From: CAYMPW01 sp964392725
Lineage (GTDB): Archaea; Thermoplasmatota; Thermoplasmata; Methanomassiliicoccales; Methanomethylophilaceae
Reading direction: 5' to 3'
NCBI GenBank assembly: GCA_964392725.1
Contig: CAYMPW010000004.1
Location: 6,149-70,148 of the forward strand
Length of the DNA stretch: 64,000 bases
The notes beneath the pieces were generated by a model that did no database searches, had not been told where the DNA came from, and worked only from the letters and a program-made list of their open reading frames with translations. Positions 35,621-44,293 of this stretch are shown in pieces; the stretch's first letter is position 1; every line of letters begins with the position of its first letter. The position numbers and the translations under genes are program-made.

Positions 35621-36538
35621 ATGGCAAAGAAAGACCTCATATCCGTAGTGGACATGAAAGATGAATGGCCCGCCCTTGTTGATCTTGCGATAAAGCTCAA
35701 AGCAGAACGCGGAAACCACGGCGATCCTCTTAAAGGAAAAACATTGGCAATGATTTTTGAAAAACCTAGTACGCGTACTAGAATTTCATTTGACGTTGCT
35801 ATAACAGAACTCGGAGGTCATGCCCTTTACATCGATGCATCCAAAATGCAGATGGGAACAGGTTCCGAAACTGTTGAAGATACAGCACACGTCATGAGCA
35901 GATTCGTTCACGGAATTATGTATCGCGCATTTGATTACAAAATCATGGATAAATTCGGCGAATGTGCTTCAATTCCGATCATCAGTGGTTTGGACAATCT
36001 TGAGCACCCTTGTCAGGCACTTGCAGACATGGTCACAATCAAAGAAAAGCTTGGTTCATTCCGTGGAAAGAAGATTGTATATCTCGGAGATGGAAACAAC
36101 GTCTGCAATTCACTTCTTTATGCTGCGGCAATCATGGGTATCGATATGGTTGCATGTTGTCCCGCAGTCAGAATGCCTAACGCAGAAATTCTTTACAATG
36201 CAACACAGATTGCAAACGAAAACGGAAGTAAAATCATTGCATCTCATGAACCTATGAAGGCATGTGTCGATGCAGATGTTTTGTACACCGATACCTGGAT
36301 TTCAATGGGCGATAAAACATCCGTGGAAGATGCACTCAAATTATTCCAGATGTATCAGATCAACAAAGAATTACTTTCTGTTGCAAAACCTGAATGTATC
36401 GTAATGCACTGTCTTCCCGCACACCGTGGAGAGGAGATAACTGCAGAAGTGATGGATGGCCCTCAAAGCGTGGTATTTGATCAGGCTGAAAACCGTCTTC
36501 ACGCACAGAAAGCAGTGCTTTATACATTGCTCAAATAA
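35621..36538 (+). CDS. argF: Ornithine carbamoyltransferase
   Basis: Protein of 305 residues forming citrulline from ornithine and carbamoyl phosphate in arginine synthesis. The carbamoyl-phosphate site EKPSTRTRISF, the HPCQALAD motif and the ornithine-binding/catalytic HCLPAHRGEEI are all intact; the SMG loop (WISMGDK) confirms ornithine over aspartate specificity. It is a lone arginine gene here. The 3' end overlaps the convergent DHH exonuclease gene by 8 bases. Confidence 0.96.
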   Translation: MAKKDLISVVDMKDEWPALVDLAIKLKAERGNHGDPLKGKTLAMIFEKPSTRTRISFDVAITELGGHALYIDASKMQMGTGSETVEDTAHVMSRFVHGIMYRAFDYKIMDKFGECASIPIISGLDNLEHPCQALADMVTIKEKLGSFRGKKIVYLGDGNNVCNSLLYAAAIMGIDMVACCPAVRMPNAEILYNATQIANENGSKIIASHEPMKACVDADVLYTDTWISMGDKTSVEDALKLFQMYQINKELLSVAKPECIVMHCLPAHRGEEITAEVMDGPQSVVFDQAENRLHAQKAVLYTLLK

Positions 36539-37943
36539 TCTGGGCAGAAACCAAATCCTCAACAATGTTGAGGAATTCTTCCTTTTTTTCAGGAGGGATG
36601 GTGGCGCCTGCCGCAATCGTGTGGCCGCCACCTGCTCCTCCCACAAGCGACGCTGCTTTATTCATAACAACGGAAAGGTTTAGCCCACGATTTACAAGAT
36701 TTCTATCTGCACGTGCAGAAACCTTGACACCATCGTCTGCATCCGCAAAAGCAAACATGGGCAATCCCTCTTCTGCATCTCCGGATGTAAGCATCATTCC
36801 TGCAACAATTCCGACGACTGTTTCACGGATTTGAGTGCCAGCATCAAAATATTGTATGTATTTTCTTCTGCGTATCAGATGATTTTGTTTGACATAAGAT
36901 AAAGCAGACGAAATCTGACGTCTGTGTTCGGATCTGTTTTCTTCTGCATCTTTCAGAGCATTCATATCTCCATAACACAGCCTCATTCCTGTTTCCGCAT
37001 CTTCATATCTTCCACAAGAATTCAGTATTGTTGCAAATTCTTTTGCATCTCTAAGTCCTGTGTATTTTTCGAATTTTGGCAGGGTGTAAACTTCTCCAAC
37101 GGCACGATTTTCATCTGAAGCAATACTTATTATTTTATCTGTAGCTCTTTCTTTTTCAGAAACACTCAAATCATTCCACACTCTGGATTTATTGCCATCT
37201 TTTAGTGGAATATTCAGAGAGTCATAGAATTTGAGACATCCTTGATAGTTTTCCGTGATCCCGGAAAGATTCGGGTCGTTACAATATTGAATAAAATTAA
37301 TCAGAGTGCGAGTTTCTCTGCCAAAGAGCCTAACATCAAACTCTGGAACAACATCTTCTTCCAACACCGCATCATCAAGAATTGTGCGATTAAAGCTAAC
37401 TAATTTTGAATGTCCATTGTCCTGAAAATCTCCACATGCACCGATCACGGCCAAATAAGCCAAATCTATGTTCTTCGAATCTATTGCACGGGAGACTATA
37501 TATGTCATTCCTGCACCGCAGACTTCATATGATCCATCCATGCCGTAGCAATGGGGGTTAATATGATATTCTTCAGAAAAATCATCCAAAAGCATTTGTG
37601 TTTTTTTGGAACGTTTTCCCGTATCTGGAATATGGTGATCAGTAATCACAATGTTCGGTCTTGTAAACTGTGAAGCATATCCACTTCCCAAATCACAAAT
37701 CCAAACAATATTTTCAGAACTTTTATTGACGAGATTTATAGTCTCATCATCCATTTTGTTTACAAAAAGTGTTTTGCGCGGTATTCCCAACCTGTCTAGT
37801 GTAATGGATGCGATAGAACCTGCGGTTATACCGTCTGCATCAATGTGTGAAATAACCAATGCATTCGTAGCGGATTTAATCAGTGATGCCGTACGAGCAA
37901 CATCTCTCTCCATTCTTTTTAGGTCACCATCTGTAATGGGCAT
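36531..37943 (-). CDS. DHH/RecJ-like exonuclease (GAN/RecJ family)
   Basis: Protein of 470 residues of the archaeal RecJ-like DHH phosphoesterases. The N-terminal DHH domain has SHIDADGITAGS (D35, D37), VWICDLGSG and ITDHHIPD (D102-H104); the C-terminal DHHA1 domain ends with GGAGGGHTIAAGATIP. Archaeal homologues include GAN, which binds GINS in the replisome, and RecJ-type nucleases; which one this is cannot be decided. Its start lies within the upstream RNase H-like gene (20-base overlap), so the two nuclease-like genes are tightly coupled. Confidence 0.85.
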   Translation of the reverse strand: MPITDGDLKRMERDVARTASLIKSATNALVISHIDADGITAGSIASITLDRLGIPRKTLFVNKMDDETINLVNKSSENIVWICDLGSGYASQFTRPNIVITDHHIPDTGKRSKKTQMLLDDFSEEYHINPHCYGMDGSYEVCGAGMTYIVSRAIDSKNIDLAYLAVIGACGDFQDNGHSKLVSFNRTILDDAVLEEDVVPEFDVRLFGRETRTLINFIQYCNDPNLSGITENYQGCLKFYDSLNIPLKDGNKSRVWNDLSVSEKERATDKIISIASDENRAVGEVYTLPKFEKYTGLRDAKEFATILNSCGRYEDAETGMRLCYGDMNALKDAEENRSEHRRQISSALSYVKQNHLIRRRKYIQYFDAGTQIRETVVGIVAGMMLTSGDAEEGLPMFAFADADDGVKVSARADRNLVNRGLNLSVVMNKAASLVGGAGGGHTIAAGATIPPEKKEEFLNIVEDLVSAQII

Positions 37944-38685
37944 AATCAGTCACCAGACTTTTATAAATTGTATCTGCAATGTATTCTAAGTTGATTGTAT
38001 CTGCACGATTGTATTCAACCAATGTGTTTAAGGAATCTTTATCTCCTGAGCGTTCCCATCTTTTCCACAAACGGACAGCTTCAGCTCCATCCACATCTTT
38101 GATGTCGCCGTCTCTTTTGATTCCTAAGGATATTTCTAAAGGTTTTAGTCCGCCTCTGTACCCGACCTTTCTGCTTGCAAATCTGAGATCATAATGCGGA
38201 AGGTCGAAATCTACGGTTGGGAAACTATTCTGTAAAACAGGAACGTCGAAGCAACTTCCATTGAATGTTACAAGTATTTTCGAATCTCCAATGGCATCAG
38301 ATAATGTTTCAGCGTCTAAATTTTGTCCGTGAATCAGAGTGGTTGTTTCTTTAGGTGTATGAACAGATACAACCGTAACCAAAGAATCTCTACTCAATCC
38401 ATCCGTTTCAATATCCAAATATGCGGCTTTATCCGAAAAGTGGCGATACATGCGCCAGTGTTCAGGTCTCGGAACAATTTCACCGAGAGCTGCAGCCTCT
38501 CCTTCTTTGAGAAGATCTGAAGCTTGGTTTAAAACTAAATCACACACCTCTTTTGCATCAGGTTTTATGCCGATGATTTTGTCATTGGAAAGAAAAGAAT
38601 CCCAATCTCTAATGCCGTTGTCCCAAATCAATTGTTCTTTTTTAGGACCTACGGATGGCAAAATCCTGAATGTGTGTTCAATCAT
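37924..38685 (-). CDS. RNase H-like exonuclease domain protein (YprB-like)
   Basis: Protein of 253 residues. The central part is a DnaQ-like/RNase H-fold 3'-5' exonuclease: YLDIETDGLSRD (Exo I DxE), LVTFNGSCFDVPVL (Exo II), and NRADTINLEY near the end (Exo III). The N-terminal ~60 residues (LPSVGPKKEQLIWDNGIRDW) look like a helix-hairpin-helix DNA-binding element. The combination matches the YprB/RNase_H_2 group. Overlap with the DHH gene suggests a joint role in DNA or RNA end processing. Confidence 0.83.
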   Translation of the reverse strand: MIEHTFRILPSVGPKKEQLIWDNGIRDWDSFLSNDKIIGIKPDAKEVCDLVLNQASDLLKEGEAAALGEIVPRPEHWRMYRHFSDKAAYLDIETDGLSRDSLVTVVSVHTPKETTTLIHGQNLDAETLSDAIGDSKILVTFNGSCFDVPVLQNSFPTVDFDLPHYDLRFASRKVGYRGGLKPLEISLGIKRDGDIKDVDGAEAVRLWKRWERSGDKDSLNTLVEYNRADTINLEYIADTIYKSLVTDYAHYRW

Positions 38686-38759
38686 TGGTTTTAGTATGCG
38701 GGGGACATAGATAACATTTGTCGGTGAAATGTTAATATGAACATGTCCTTGTCTTTGGC

Positions 38760-39482
38760 ATGCAGAGCATCGAAATTCTACCCGGGGTTCGTATAACCAA
38801 TGATAGATGTCTTGTCATCGATGAGGGCTCTATAGTTGTATTGGGCGATTTACACCTGGGTTATGAAAAAGCGATGGAAGAGGAAGGAATGTACCTTCCC
38901 AGAGTAAACAATTCTTCCATCAATGAAGCTCTAAACAAAATTTTATGTCGTTATGAACCAAAAATTGTGGTTATGTTGGGAGACATAAAACATGATTTCA
39001 AAAGATCCAGGTTCGAGACAAAAAAGGAAATCGAAAGTATAATTACATTACTTTCAGATGCGGCAGAAGTAGTTGTTGTAAAAGGAAATCATGATAATTT
39101 TTTGCAGAATATTTTATCGGATTTGGATTTACTTGCTGTTGATTATTTGGATCTTTGTGGATTTAGAATGGAGCATGGACATATCGATTCAGGTATACGC
39201 CCGGTGATTATTGGACATGAACATCCTTCTGTCAAAATCAGAGGTGAAATGGGAGGTGGATTAAAGATGCAATGTTTTGTCCATGTAAAAGATGAAGGAA
39301 TCATCGTATTGCCACCTTTTAGTCCAATGTCGCCGGGTAATGATTTACTTCCCGGACAAACAGATCAAATGGCCCCCGCTCTTCGGAATTCCAATAACAA
39401 CGAAGCTGAATTATACGGAGTTTCAGAAATTGGAATTATTCCATTGGGTCGGTTGAAAGATATTACAGATTTGTCAATTTGA
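38760..39482 (+). CDS. Metallophosphoesterase (archaeal COG1407-like)
   Basis: Protein of 240 residues with the calcineurin-like metal-binding blocks: VLGDLHLGYE (GDxH), VMLGDIKHDF (GD), VVKGNHDNF (GNHD) and IIGHEHPSVK (GHEH). This set and the order match the archaeal COG1407 group, found near helicase or nucleotide-processing genes; the substrate is unknown. It is transcribed divergently from the nuclease pair with a 74-base gap. Confidence 0.88.
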   Translation: MQSIEILPGVRITNDRCLVIDEGSIVVLGDLHLGYEKAMEEEGMYLPRVNNSSINEALNKILCRYEPKIVVMLGDIKHDFKRSRFETKKEIESIITLLSDAAEVVVVKGNHDNFLQNILSDLDLLAVDYLDLCGFRMEHGHIDSGIRPVIIGHEHPSVKIRGEMGGGLKMQCFVHVKDEGIIVLPPFSPMSPGNDLLPGQTDQMAPALRNSNNNEAELYGVSEIGIIPLGRLKDITDLSI

Positions 39483-39610
39483 TAGCTTTTTTTCACAAAG
39501 AGTGTTTGAATCTTAGTTGATTTCAAATCATCCATATTATAATGTATTTTTTTACCTACCATTCAGTTAAATAAAAGGAGGGCATTCTATTGCGCAAGGA
39601 GATTAAAAAC

Positions 39611-40645
39611 ATGTCAATGACTCCCAGAGATAGAGTACTTGCAGCAATGAACAAAGAATCCCTCGACAGGCCCCCTGTCGCAATTTTTACACAGAGTGCA
39701 ACCATCGGTCAGATGGACAAAGTCGGCGCACCTTGGCCCGAAGCACACTCTGATGCAAAACTTATGGCAAAACTCGCAGCAGCACAGGCAGATCTGTACG
39801 GCTTCGAGTGTGCAAGAGGTCCTTTCTGCCTTACAGCAGAAGCAGACCAGCTTGGATGCGAAGTTCAGCTCACAAAGAAAGACGCAGCACCTATGATTAA
39901 AAAACACCCCTTCAACTTCGACCCTATGTCCGGCGAATACGATGAGCCTAACCTTATGCCCCTCGATGAATTCCTCGCTGGAGGTCGCCCCGCAATTGCT
40001 CTCGAAGCAATGGAAATCCTCAAAAAGGAACGCGGAGAAGAGTTGGCAATCGTCGCAGGTAACACTGGACCTTTCACACTTGCAGGTCACATGATCAACA
40101 CTGAAAACCTCGTTTTCGGTATGATGATGGCACCCGAAGAAGTAGAAAAATGGGTAGAGGCAGTTAACCCTATCTGTACCGGCTACTCACAGGCACTCAT
40201 CGATGCAGGTGCAGACGTCATCCAGATGTCCGAACCTTCCGCATCCACAGATATGATTGCACCTGATATGTTCAACGACGCATCCGGTAAATTCATCGCA
40301 AAAGGTCTTGCAAAGATCAGCGGATACAGTGTCCTCCACATTTGCGGAGACACAACACATGTTATCCCCGCAATGCTCGACACAGGTGTAACCGGTATCT
40401 CTGTTGAAGAGAAAGTCGAACCTGAAAAGGTCGCAGAACTCGCAGCAGGCAAAGGTGTCCTCGTCGGTAACGTCGGATCTGTTAAACCTCTCTTCCAGGG
40501 AACCCCCGAAGAAGTTATGGAAGCAGCAAAACGCAGTGCAGCAGCAGGCTTCGGCGTAATTTCGTCCGGATGCGGTATTGCACCTGCAACAGCTGACGAA
40601 AACATGATTGCAATGGTTAAAGCAATCAAAAGTTTGTCCGAATAA
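39611..40645 (+). CDS. Methylcobamide:CoM methyltransferase (MtbA/MtaA family)
   Basis: Protein of 344 residues of the uroporphyrinogen decarboxylase-like methyltransferases, which move a methyl group from a methylated corrinoid protein to coenzyme M. The TIM-barrel family markers are TPRDRVLAAMN, the LDRPPVAIFTQSATIGQMD stretch (in parts LDRPPVAIF and TQSATIGQMD), and APWPEAH. Zn ligands are H-x-C in LHICGDTTH and the Cys in SSGCGIAP. MtbA (methylamines) and MtaA (methanol) cannot be separated by eye. The ATG at 39611 is chosen; an in-frame TTG at 39590 with its own GGAGGG is possible. Codon use is C-rich at third positions as in mcr, pointing to high expression. Confidence 0.88.
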   Translation: MSMTPRDRVLAAMNKESLDRPPVAIFTQSATIGQMDKVGAPWPEAHSDAKLMAKLAAAQADLYGFECARGPFCLTAEADQLGCEVQLTKKDAAPMIKKHPFNFDPMSGEYDEPNLMPLDEFLAGGRPAIALEAMEILKKERGEELAIVAGNTGPFTLAGHMINTENLVFGMMMAPEEVEKWVEAVNPICTGYSQALIDAGADVIQMSEPSASTDMIAPDMFNDASGKFIAKGLAKISGYSVLHICGDTTHVIPAMLDTGVTGISVEEKVEPEKVAELAAGKGVLVGNVGSVKPLFQGTPEEVMEAAKRSAAAGFGVISSGCGIAPATADENMIAMVKAIKSLSE

Positions 40646-40666
40646 TTACTTTAAATAAACTTTTTA

Positions 40667-40691
40667 ACTCTCCCGTCGCAAGCGGGAGAGT
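40667..40691 (+). terminator. Hairpin terminator after the methyltransferase
   Basis: ACTCTCCCG (40667-40675) pairs perfectly with CGGGAGAGT (40683-40691) around a seven-base loop, then CCCCTTTATTATTATATT follows. The 9-bp stem and T/A-rich tail mark the end of the corrinoid methyltransferase transcript. Confidence 0.7.
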
Positions 40692-40732
40692 CCCCTTTAT
40701 TATTATATTATACATCTTGAATATTGTTTATT

Positions 40733-40773
40733 TGGATTGTATGTTGGCATAGATTTAACATACTGTAAATCCA
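40733..40773 (+). promoter_or_regulatory. Nested dyad upstream of DUF169 gene
   Basis: TATGTT (40740-40745) and AACATA (40757-40762) form a dyad with 11-base spacing, nested in TGGATT (40733-40738) and AATCCA (40768-40773). It ends 10 bases before the DUF169 start and downstream of TATA-like sequence near 40704-40712. A regulator-binding site is plausible; no regulator is known. Confidence 0.35.
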
Positions 40774-40783
40774 TTTCAAATAC

Positions 40784-41491
40784 ATGTCAGACTTTTTATC
40801 AAAAAACAAAAGTGCAGCTGAGATTTTCAAAACTGTTTTGAAATTATCGGGTGAACCTGTTGCGGTTAAATTAATCAAAGAAGAATCAGAGTATCCTACA
40901 GATTTATCAATTCCTGAAGGTCAGCTAAGTCATTGTCAGGCAATTATGCGTGCAAGAAAAGGAGAATGTTTGAATGTTCCCTTTGCTTCTGAGAGTTGTA
41001 ATGTTGGCGCATCCGTTCTTGGAATGGTCGAAACACCTGAGAAATTAAAAACCGGTGAATTCCACTACAGTATCGGAATACACGAGAGCCCAGAAGCCGC
41101 AGCAAAAATGTTTCTTTCTCGTAAGGTAATTTCATACAAAACTATTGGAGAAACCATATGTCCTTTGAAAGATGCAGATTTTGAACCCGATGCAGTTGTT
41201 TTTGTAGATATACCTGAAAAATTATATTGGATTCTATCCGCATATTCAGCAGAAGGTCAAAGATCAGAATTATCTACCGCACCTTTCCAATGCATGTGTG
41301 AAGATGCAGTAGCTCTTCCAATTATTGAGGAAAAACCTAATCTTTCACTCGGATGTTTCGGTTGCAGAAGAAGAACTGACATTAAACCCGAGGAACTTGT
41401 AGTCGGAGTTCCATACAATTTGGTATCAGTTCTCGCGGAGCGCATCGCCAAATACGAGTCCGGCGTGCTTACAAAGGCAAAACGTGACTAA
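40784..41491 (+). CDS. DUF169 family protein (235 aa)
   Basis: Protein of 235 residues of the DUF169 family, common in methanogens and other anaerobes and of unknown function. Visible family features: SGEPVAVKLIKE at the start, HCQAIMRARKGEC, the CNVGASVLGM segment and the C-terminal LGCFGCRRRTDIKPEELVVGVPY (in parts LGCFGCRRRTD and IKPEELVVGVPY). Several conserved cysteines suggest metal or cofactor binding. It stands alone between the corrinoid methyltransferase and mcr operons. Confidence 0.85.
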   Translation: MSDFLSKNKSAAEIFKTVLKLSGEPVAVKLIKEESEYPTDLSIPEGQLSHCQAIMRARKGECLNVPFASESCNVGASVLGMVETPEKLKTGEFHYSIGIHESPEAAAKMFLSRKVISYKTIGETICPLKDADFEPDAVVFVDIPEKLYWILSAYSAEGQRSELSTAPFQCMCEDAVALPIIEEKPNLSLGCFGCRRRTDIKPEELVVGVPYNLVSVLAERIAKYESGVLTKAKRD

Positions 41492-41504
41492 AAATGTGAT
41501 TTTT

Positions 41505-41520
41505 TGGGGACATGTCCCCA
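41505..41520. terminator. 16-base perfect palindrome after DUF169 gene
   Basis: TGGGGACATGTCCCCA is a perfect palindrome, 13 bases after the DUF169 stop. Flanking TGTGA (41495-41499) and TCACA (41524-41528) extend the dyad outward. As RNA it would form a hairpin followed by TTTTCACACTGTTT, so a terminator is likely; a DNA-binding site is the alternative. Confidence 0.5.
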
Positions 41521-41651
41521 TTTTCACACTGTTTATCAAAACACTTAAATAAGATTTATAGAACGGTTTTGTATTTTTTACCATTTTAATATGTTCGCCG
41601 AGTTGGATGTTTTTATTGAAAAATTAATTTTTTCATATCTTTTCCATACAC

Positions 41652-41740
41652 TTTATATCTAATTAGGAGATTACCTTATTCCGCAAGGGGGAAGGCAAAG
41701 GCCCTCAATCTTTGCCATTTATCTAACAAGGAGGTAAAAA
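41652..41740 (+). promoter_or_regulatory. mcr operon promoter and leader
   Basis: The TATA box TTTATATC (41652-41659) is followed by the 13-base word AGATTACCTTATT (41668-41680) that also occurs in the glcD leader, and a leader of about 60-70 bases. The leader has a 7-bp stem (GGCAAAG 41694-41700 with CTTTGCC 41710-41716) and a strong Shine-Dalgarno AAGGAGGT (41728-41735) 5 bases before the mcrB ATG. The A/T palindrome-like GAAAAATTAATTTTTTC lies just upstream of TATA (41618-41634). The rest of the gap from 41529 shows no gene. Confidence 0.65.
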
Positions 41741-43069
41741 ATGCAAAAATACAACGACGTAATCGATTTGTATGACGACAACGGAAAACGCATCGCTAAG
41801 CAGATTCCGTTGGAAGCAATCAGTCCATTGCGCAACAAAGCGATCAAAACAATCGCATCTCTCACAGAGAGGACAATTGCAGTCAACCTCGCTGGTATCG
41901 AGAAATCTCTCAAAACCGGTGCAGTTGGCGGTGCAATGATCAAAGGAAAAGAAATCGATATTCCCTTGGTCTCAAAAGCAGATGCAATTGCAAAAGCAAT
42001 TAAAGAAATGATCCAGGTATACGACGGTGACGGAACAGTCGTCACAGTCAAATCCGACGGTAAAAACATCGTCGTAATCGTACCTGAAGACAGAATGAAT
42101 GCTGGTATCGAATACACCACCGGATTCACATCCGTTGCAGCAGCAACCGTAGAAGCAATCATCGAAGAATTCAACATACCGATGTACAAAGCAAACATGG
42201 TTAAAGCAGCAGTATGGGGAAGATACCCTCAGACAATGACATTCACTGGTGCAAACATCAAATCCATCCTCGAAGTTCCTCAGAACAACGAAGGTGCAGG
42301 TTATGCAATCAGAAACATCATGGCAAACCACGTTGTCGCACTTGTAGACAGGAACGCCATGCAGGGTGCCGCACTTTCCGCAATTTTGGAACAGGTCGGT
42401 TCCTTCGAAATGGGTGACGCAATCGGTCCATTCGAGAGAGGACACCTCCTCGCACTCGCATACCAGGGATTGAACGCAGACAACCTTGTATACACACTCG
42501 TTAAGAAAAACGGTAAAACCGGTACAGTCGGATCCGTTATTGCATCCCTTATGGAAGTTGCAATCGCAAAAGGTGTCATCAGGGTCAAAGAAACACTCCC
42601 CTCAGGATACAATGTATACACAACTGACGATCTCCCCCTCTGGAATGCATACGCAGCAGCAGGTATGGTCGCAGCAGTTATGGTAAACGTCGGTGCAGCA
42701 AGGGCAGCACAGGGTGTTCCCGGAACAATCCTGTACTACAACGATATGCTTGAACACGAAACCGGTCTTCCTGGTGTCGACTACGGTAGATCCGAAGGTG
42801 TCGGTGTTGGTATGTCTTTCTTCTCACACTCCATTTATGGTGGTGGAGGACCTGGTCTTTTCCACGGAAACCACGTCGTTACCAAACACTCCAAAGGTGT
42901 ATTGATCCCCGCAGTTACAGCAGCAAACTGTCTCGACGGTGGAACACAGACTTTCTCTGCAGAAGCCACATCCGGTCTCTTCAAAGAAGTATTTGGTGAA
43001 ATGATTGAATTCAAGACCCCTATGCAGGTCGTTGGCGCGGAGGCCAAGAAAATCGCAAAAAAGCTTTGA
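41741..43069 (+). CDS. mcrB: Methyl-coenzyme M reductase subunit beta
   Basis: Protein of 442 residues, the normal McrB length. Part of the alpha2beta2gamma2 enzyme that releases methane from methyl-CoM and coenzyme B. Family marks: LYDDNGKRI, AGIEKSLKTGAVGG, ANMVKAAVWGRYPQTMTF and the active-site tyrosine in SHSIYGGGGPGLFHGNH (Tyr367 equivalent). Strong codon bias to C-ending codons. First gene of mcrB-D-G-A; mcrD starts 10 bases after its stop. Confidence 0.98.
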   Translation: MQKYNDVIDLYDDNGKRIAKQIPLEAISPLRNKAIKTIASLTERTIAVNLAGIEKSLKTGAVGGAMIKGKEIDIPLVSKADAIAKAIKEMIQVYDGDGTVVTVKSDGKNIVVIVPEDRMNAGIEYTTGFTSVAAATVEAIIEEFNIPMYKANMVKAAVWGRYPQTMTFTGANIKSILEVPQNNEGAGYAIRNIMANHVVALVDRNAMQGAALSAILEQVGSFEMGDAIGPFERGHLLALAYQGLNADNLVYTLVKKNGKTGTVGSVIASLMEVAIAKGVIRVKETLPSGYNVYTTDDLPLWNAYAAAGMVAAVMVNVGAARAAQGVPGTILYYNDMLEHETGLPGVDYGRSEGVGVGMSFFSHSIYGGGGPGLFHGNHVVTKHSKGVLIPAVTAANCLDGGTQTFSAEATSGLFKEVFGEMIEFKTPMQVVGAEAKKIAKKL

Positions 43070-43078
43070 GATGATTAT

Positions 43079-43513
43079 ATGTCGAGTTTTCAACCACCAA
43101 CAGCCGATTATGCCGGAATTCCTCTTCCCGAGGTTAGAATTTTAACTACCCGTCTTCTCGGTGCAGAGACTACGGAAAAAGTTCTCCGTGCATTAGAACC
43201 GGTACCTTACATCAGACAGATCAACATGACAGGCGAAAGTATTCCCGCCGTTATTGGAAACGGTCCTGCTAAAGGATTACCGAACAATCATACCGAAAGG
43301 ACAATGATCAAATTTAACGGAAAAGATGTTGAACTGCGTCACTTGGTCGGAGCTTTCTTCCTTGAGTTGGAAGTTACAGACGAGGAGACACTTGATGAAA
43401 CGGTTGCGTTAATCAGGAAGATTTGCGACAAAGCAATTCCATTCGGATACACAATCGATGTTGGAAGATTCTCGAAGTATAAACCCTCAATGCATGATTA
43501 TAGAGGTGCATAA
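43079..43513 (+). CDS. mcrD: McrD, MCR operon protein D
   Basis: Protein of 144 residues of the McrD family (PEVRILTTRLLGAETTEKVL, IPAVIGNGPAKGLPNNHTER in the middle part). McrD binds apo-MCR and is thought to help F430 cofactor handling or assembly; it is not part of the mature enzyme. It lies between mcrB and mcrG, and mcrC is absent from this operon, being at 50779. Confidence 0.95.
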   Translation: MSSFQPPTADYAGIPLPEVRILTTRLLGAETTEKVLRALEPVPYIRQINMTGESIPAVIGNGPAKGLPNNHTERTMIKFNGKDVELRHLVGAFFLELEVTDEETLDETVALIRKICDKAIPFGYTIDVGRFSKYKPSMHDYRGA

Positions 43514-43514
43514 T

Positions 43515-44291
43515 ATGGCATATAAAAGACAATTCTACCCTGGAGAGACAACACCTGCTGTCAACAGACGCAAGTACATGAACCCCAAGGTTAACCTTAA
43601 AAAACTCCGTGATGTCTCCATGGATGACGTCGTAAGGATTATGGGACACCGTAACCCCGGAGAGGACTACAAATCCATCCACGCCCCCCTCGATGAAAAC
43701 GCATACGAGTCCAAATGCCCCATCAGGGCACTCGTAGAGCCTATTGAAGGTGCAAAACACGGTGACAGGGTAAGGTACATTCAGTTTACCGACTCTGTTT
43801 ACTTCGCACCTATCTCTCCTTATCAGAGAGCATGGATGTACCTTTCCAGGTACAGAGGTATCGATACCGGTACACTGTCCGGAAGGCAGATTATCGAAGT
43901 CAGAGAGAGAGACCTTGAGGTCCTCGCAAAAGAAATGGTTGACAACGAAACCTTCGATCCTGCACTTACAGGTATCAGAGGAGCAACCGTTCACGGACAC
44001 GCATGCCGTCTCGATGAAAACGGACTTATGTTCGACGGATGGCAGAGATATGTCTGGGACAAAGACAAAAAAGAAGTCGTATACGTTAAGGATCAGGTCG
44101 CCCTGCCCCTTGACAGAAGAATATCAGTTGGTAAACCCGCAAAAATGTCTGATCTCCAGAAGAGAACAACAATCTTCAGAGCAGACGGTGTTGACATGAA
44201 AGACGATAAAGAAGTCTCCATGTACGGAATCAGGATCCACAAACTCAGGACCCTTGGCGGATACCAGCCCTTCAAAGTGAAGGGGGTGTAA
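43515..44291 (+). CDS. mcrG: Methyl-coenzyme M reductase subunit gamma
   Basis: Protein of 258 residues. McrG motifs: RQFYPGETTPAVNRRKYMNP at the N-terminus, IMGHRNPGEDYKSIHAPLDE (both given to their first 20 residues), and the C-terminal FRADGVDMKDDKEV. The ATG at 43515 follows one base after the mcrD stop; the upstream in-frame start lies within mcrD. It forms the small subunit covering the F430 channel. mcrA starts 2 bases after its stop, so the operon is fully coupled. Confidence 0.97.
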   Translation: MAYKRQFYPGETTPAVNRRKYMNPKVNLKKLRDVSMDDVVRIMGHRNPGEDYKSIHAPLDENAYESKCPIRALVEPIEGAKHGDRVRYIQFTDSVYFAPISPYQRAWMYLSRYRGIDTGTLSGRQIIEVRERDLEVLAKEMVDNETFDPALTGIRGATVHGHACRLDENGLMFDGWQRYVWDKDKKEVVYVKDQVALPLDRRISVGKPAKMSDLQKRTTIFRADGVDMKDDKEVSMYGIRIHKLRTLGGYQPFKVKGV

Positions 44292-44293
44292 GA

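Noticed and set aside
35766..35781. 16-base perfect palindrome CTAGTACGCGTACTAG inside argF
   Set aside because: It encodes the invariant S-T-R-T-R carbamoyl-phosphate loop; the symmetry follows from codon choice and is inside the coding sequence.
39590..39610. TTG start of the corrinoid methyltransferase
   Set aside because: A GGAGGG precedes it, but the family N-terminus matches the ATG at 39611 (TPRDRVLAAMN). It stays a possible alternative.
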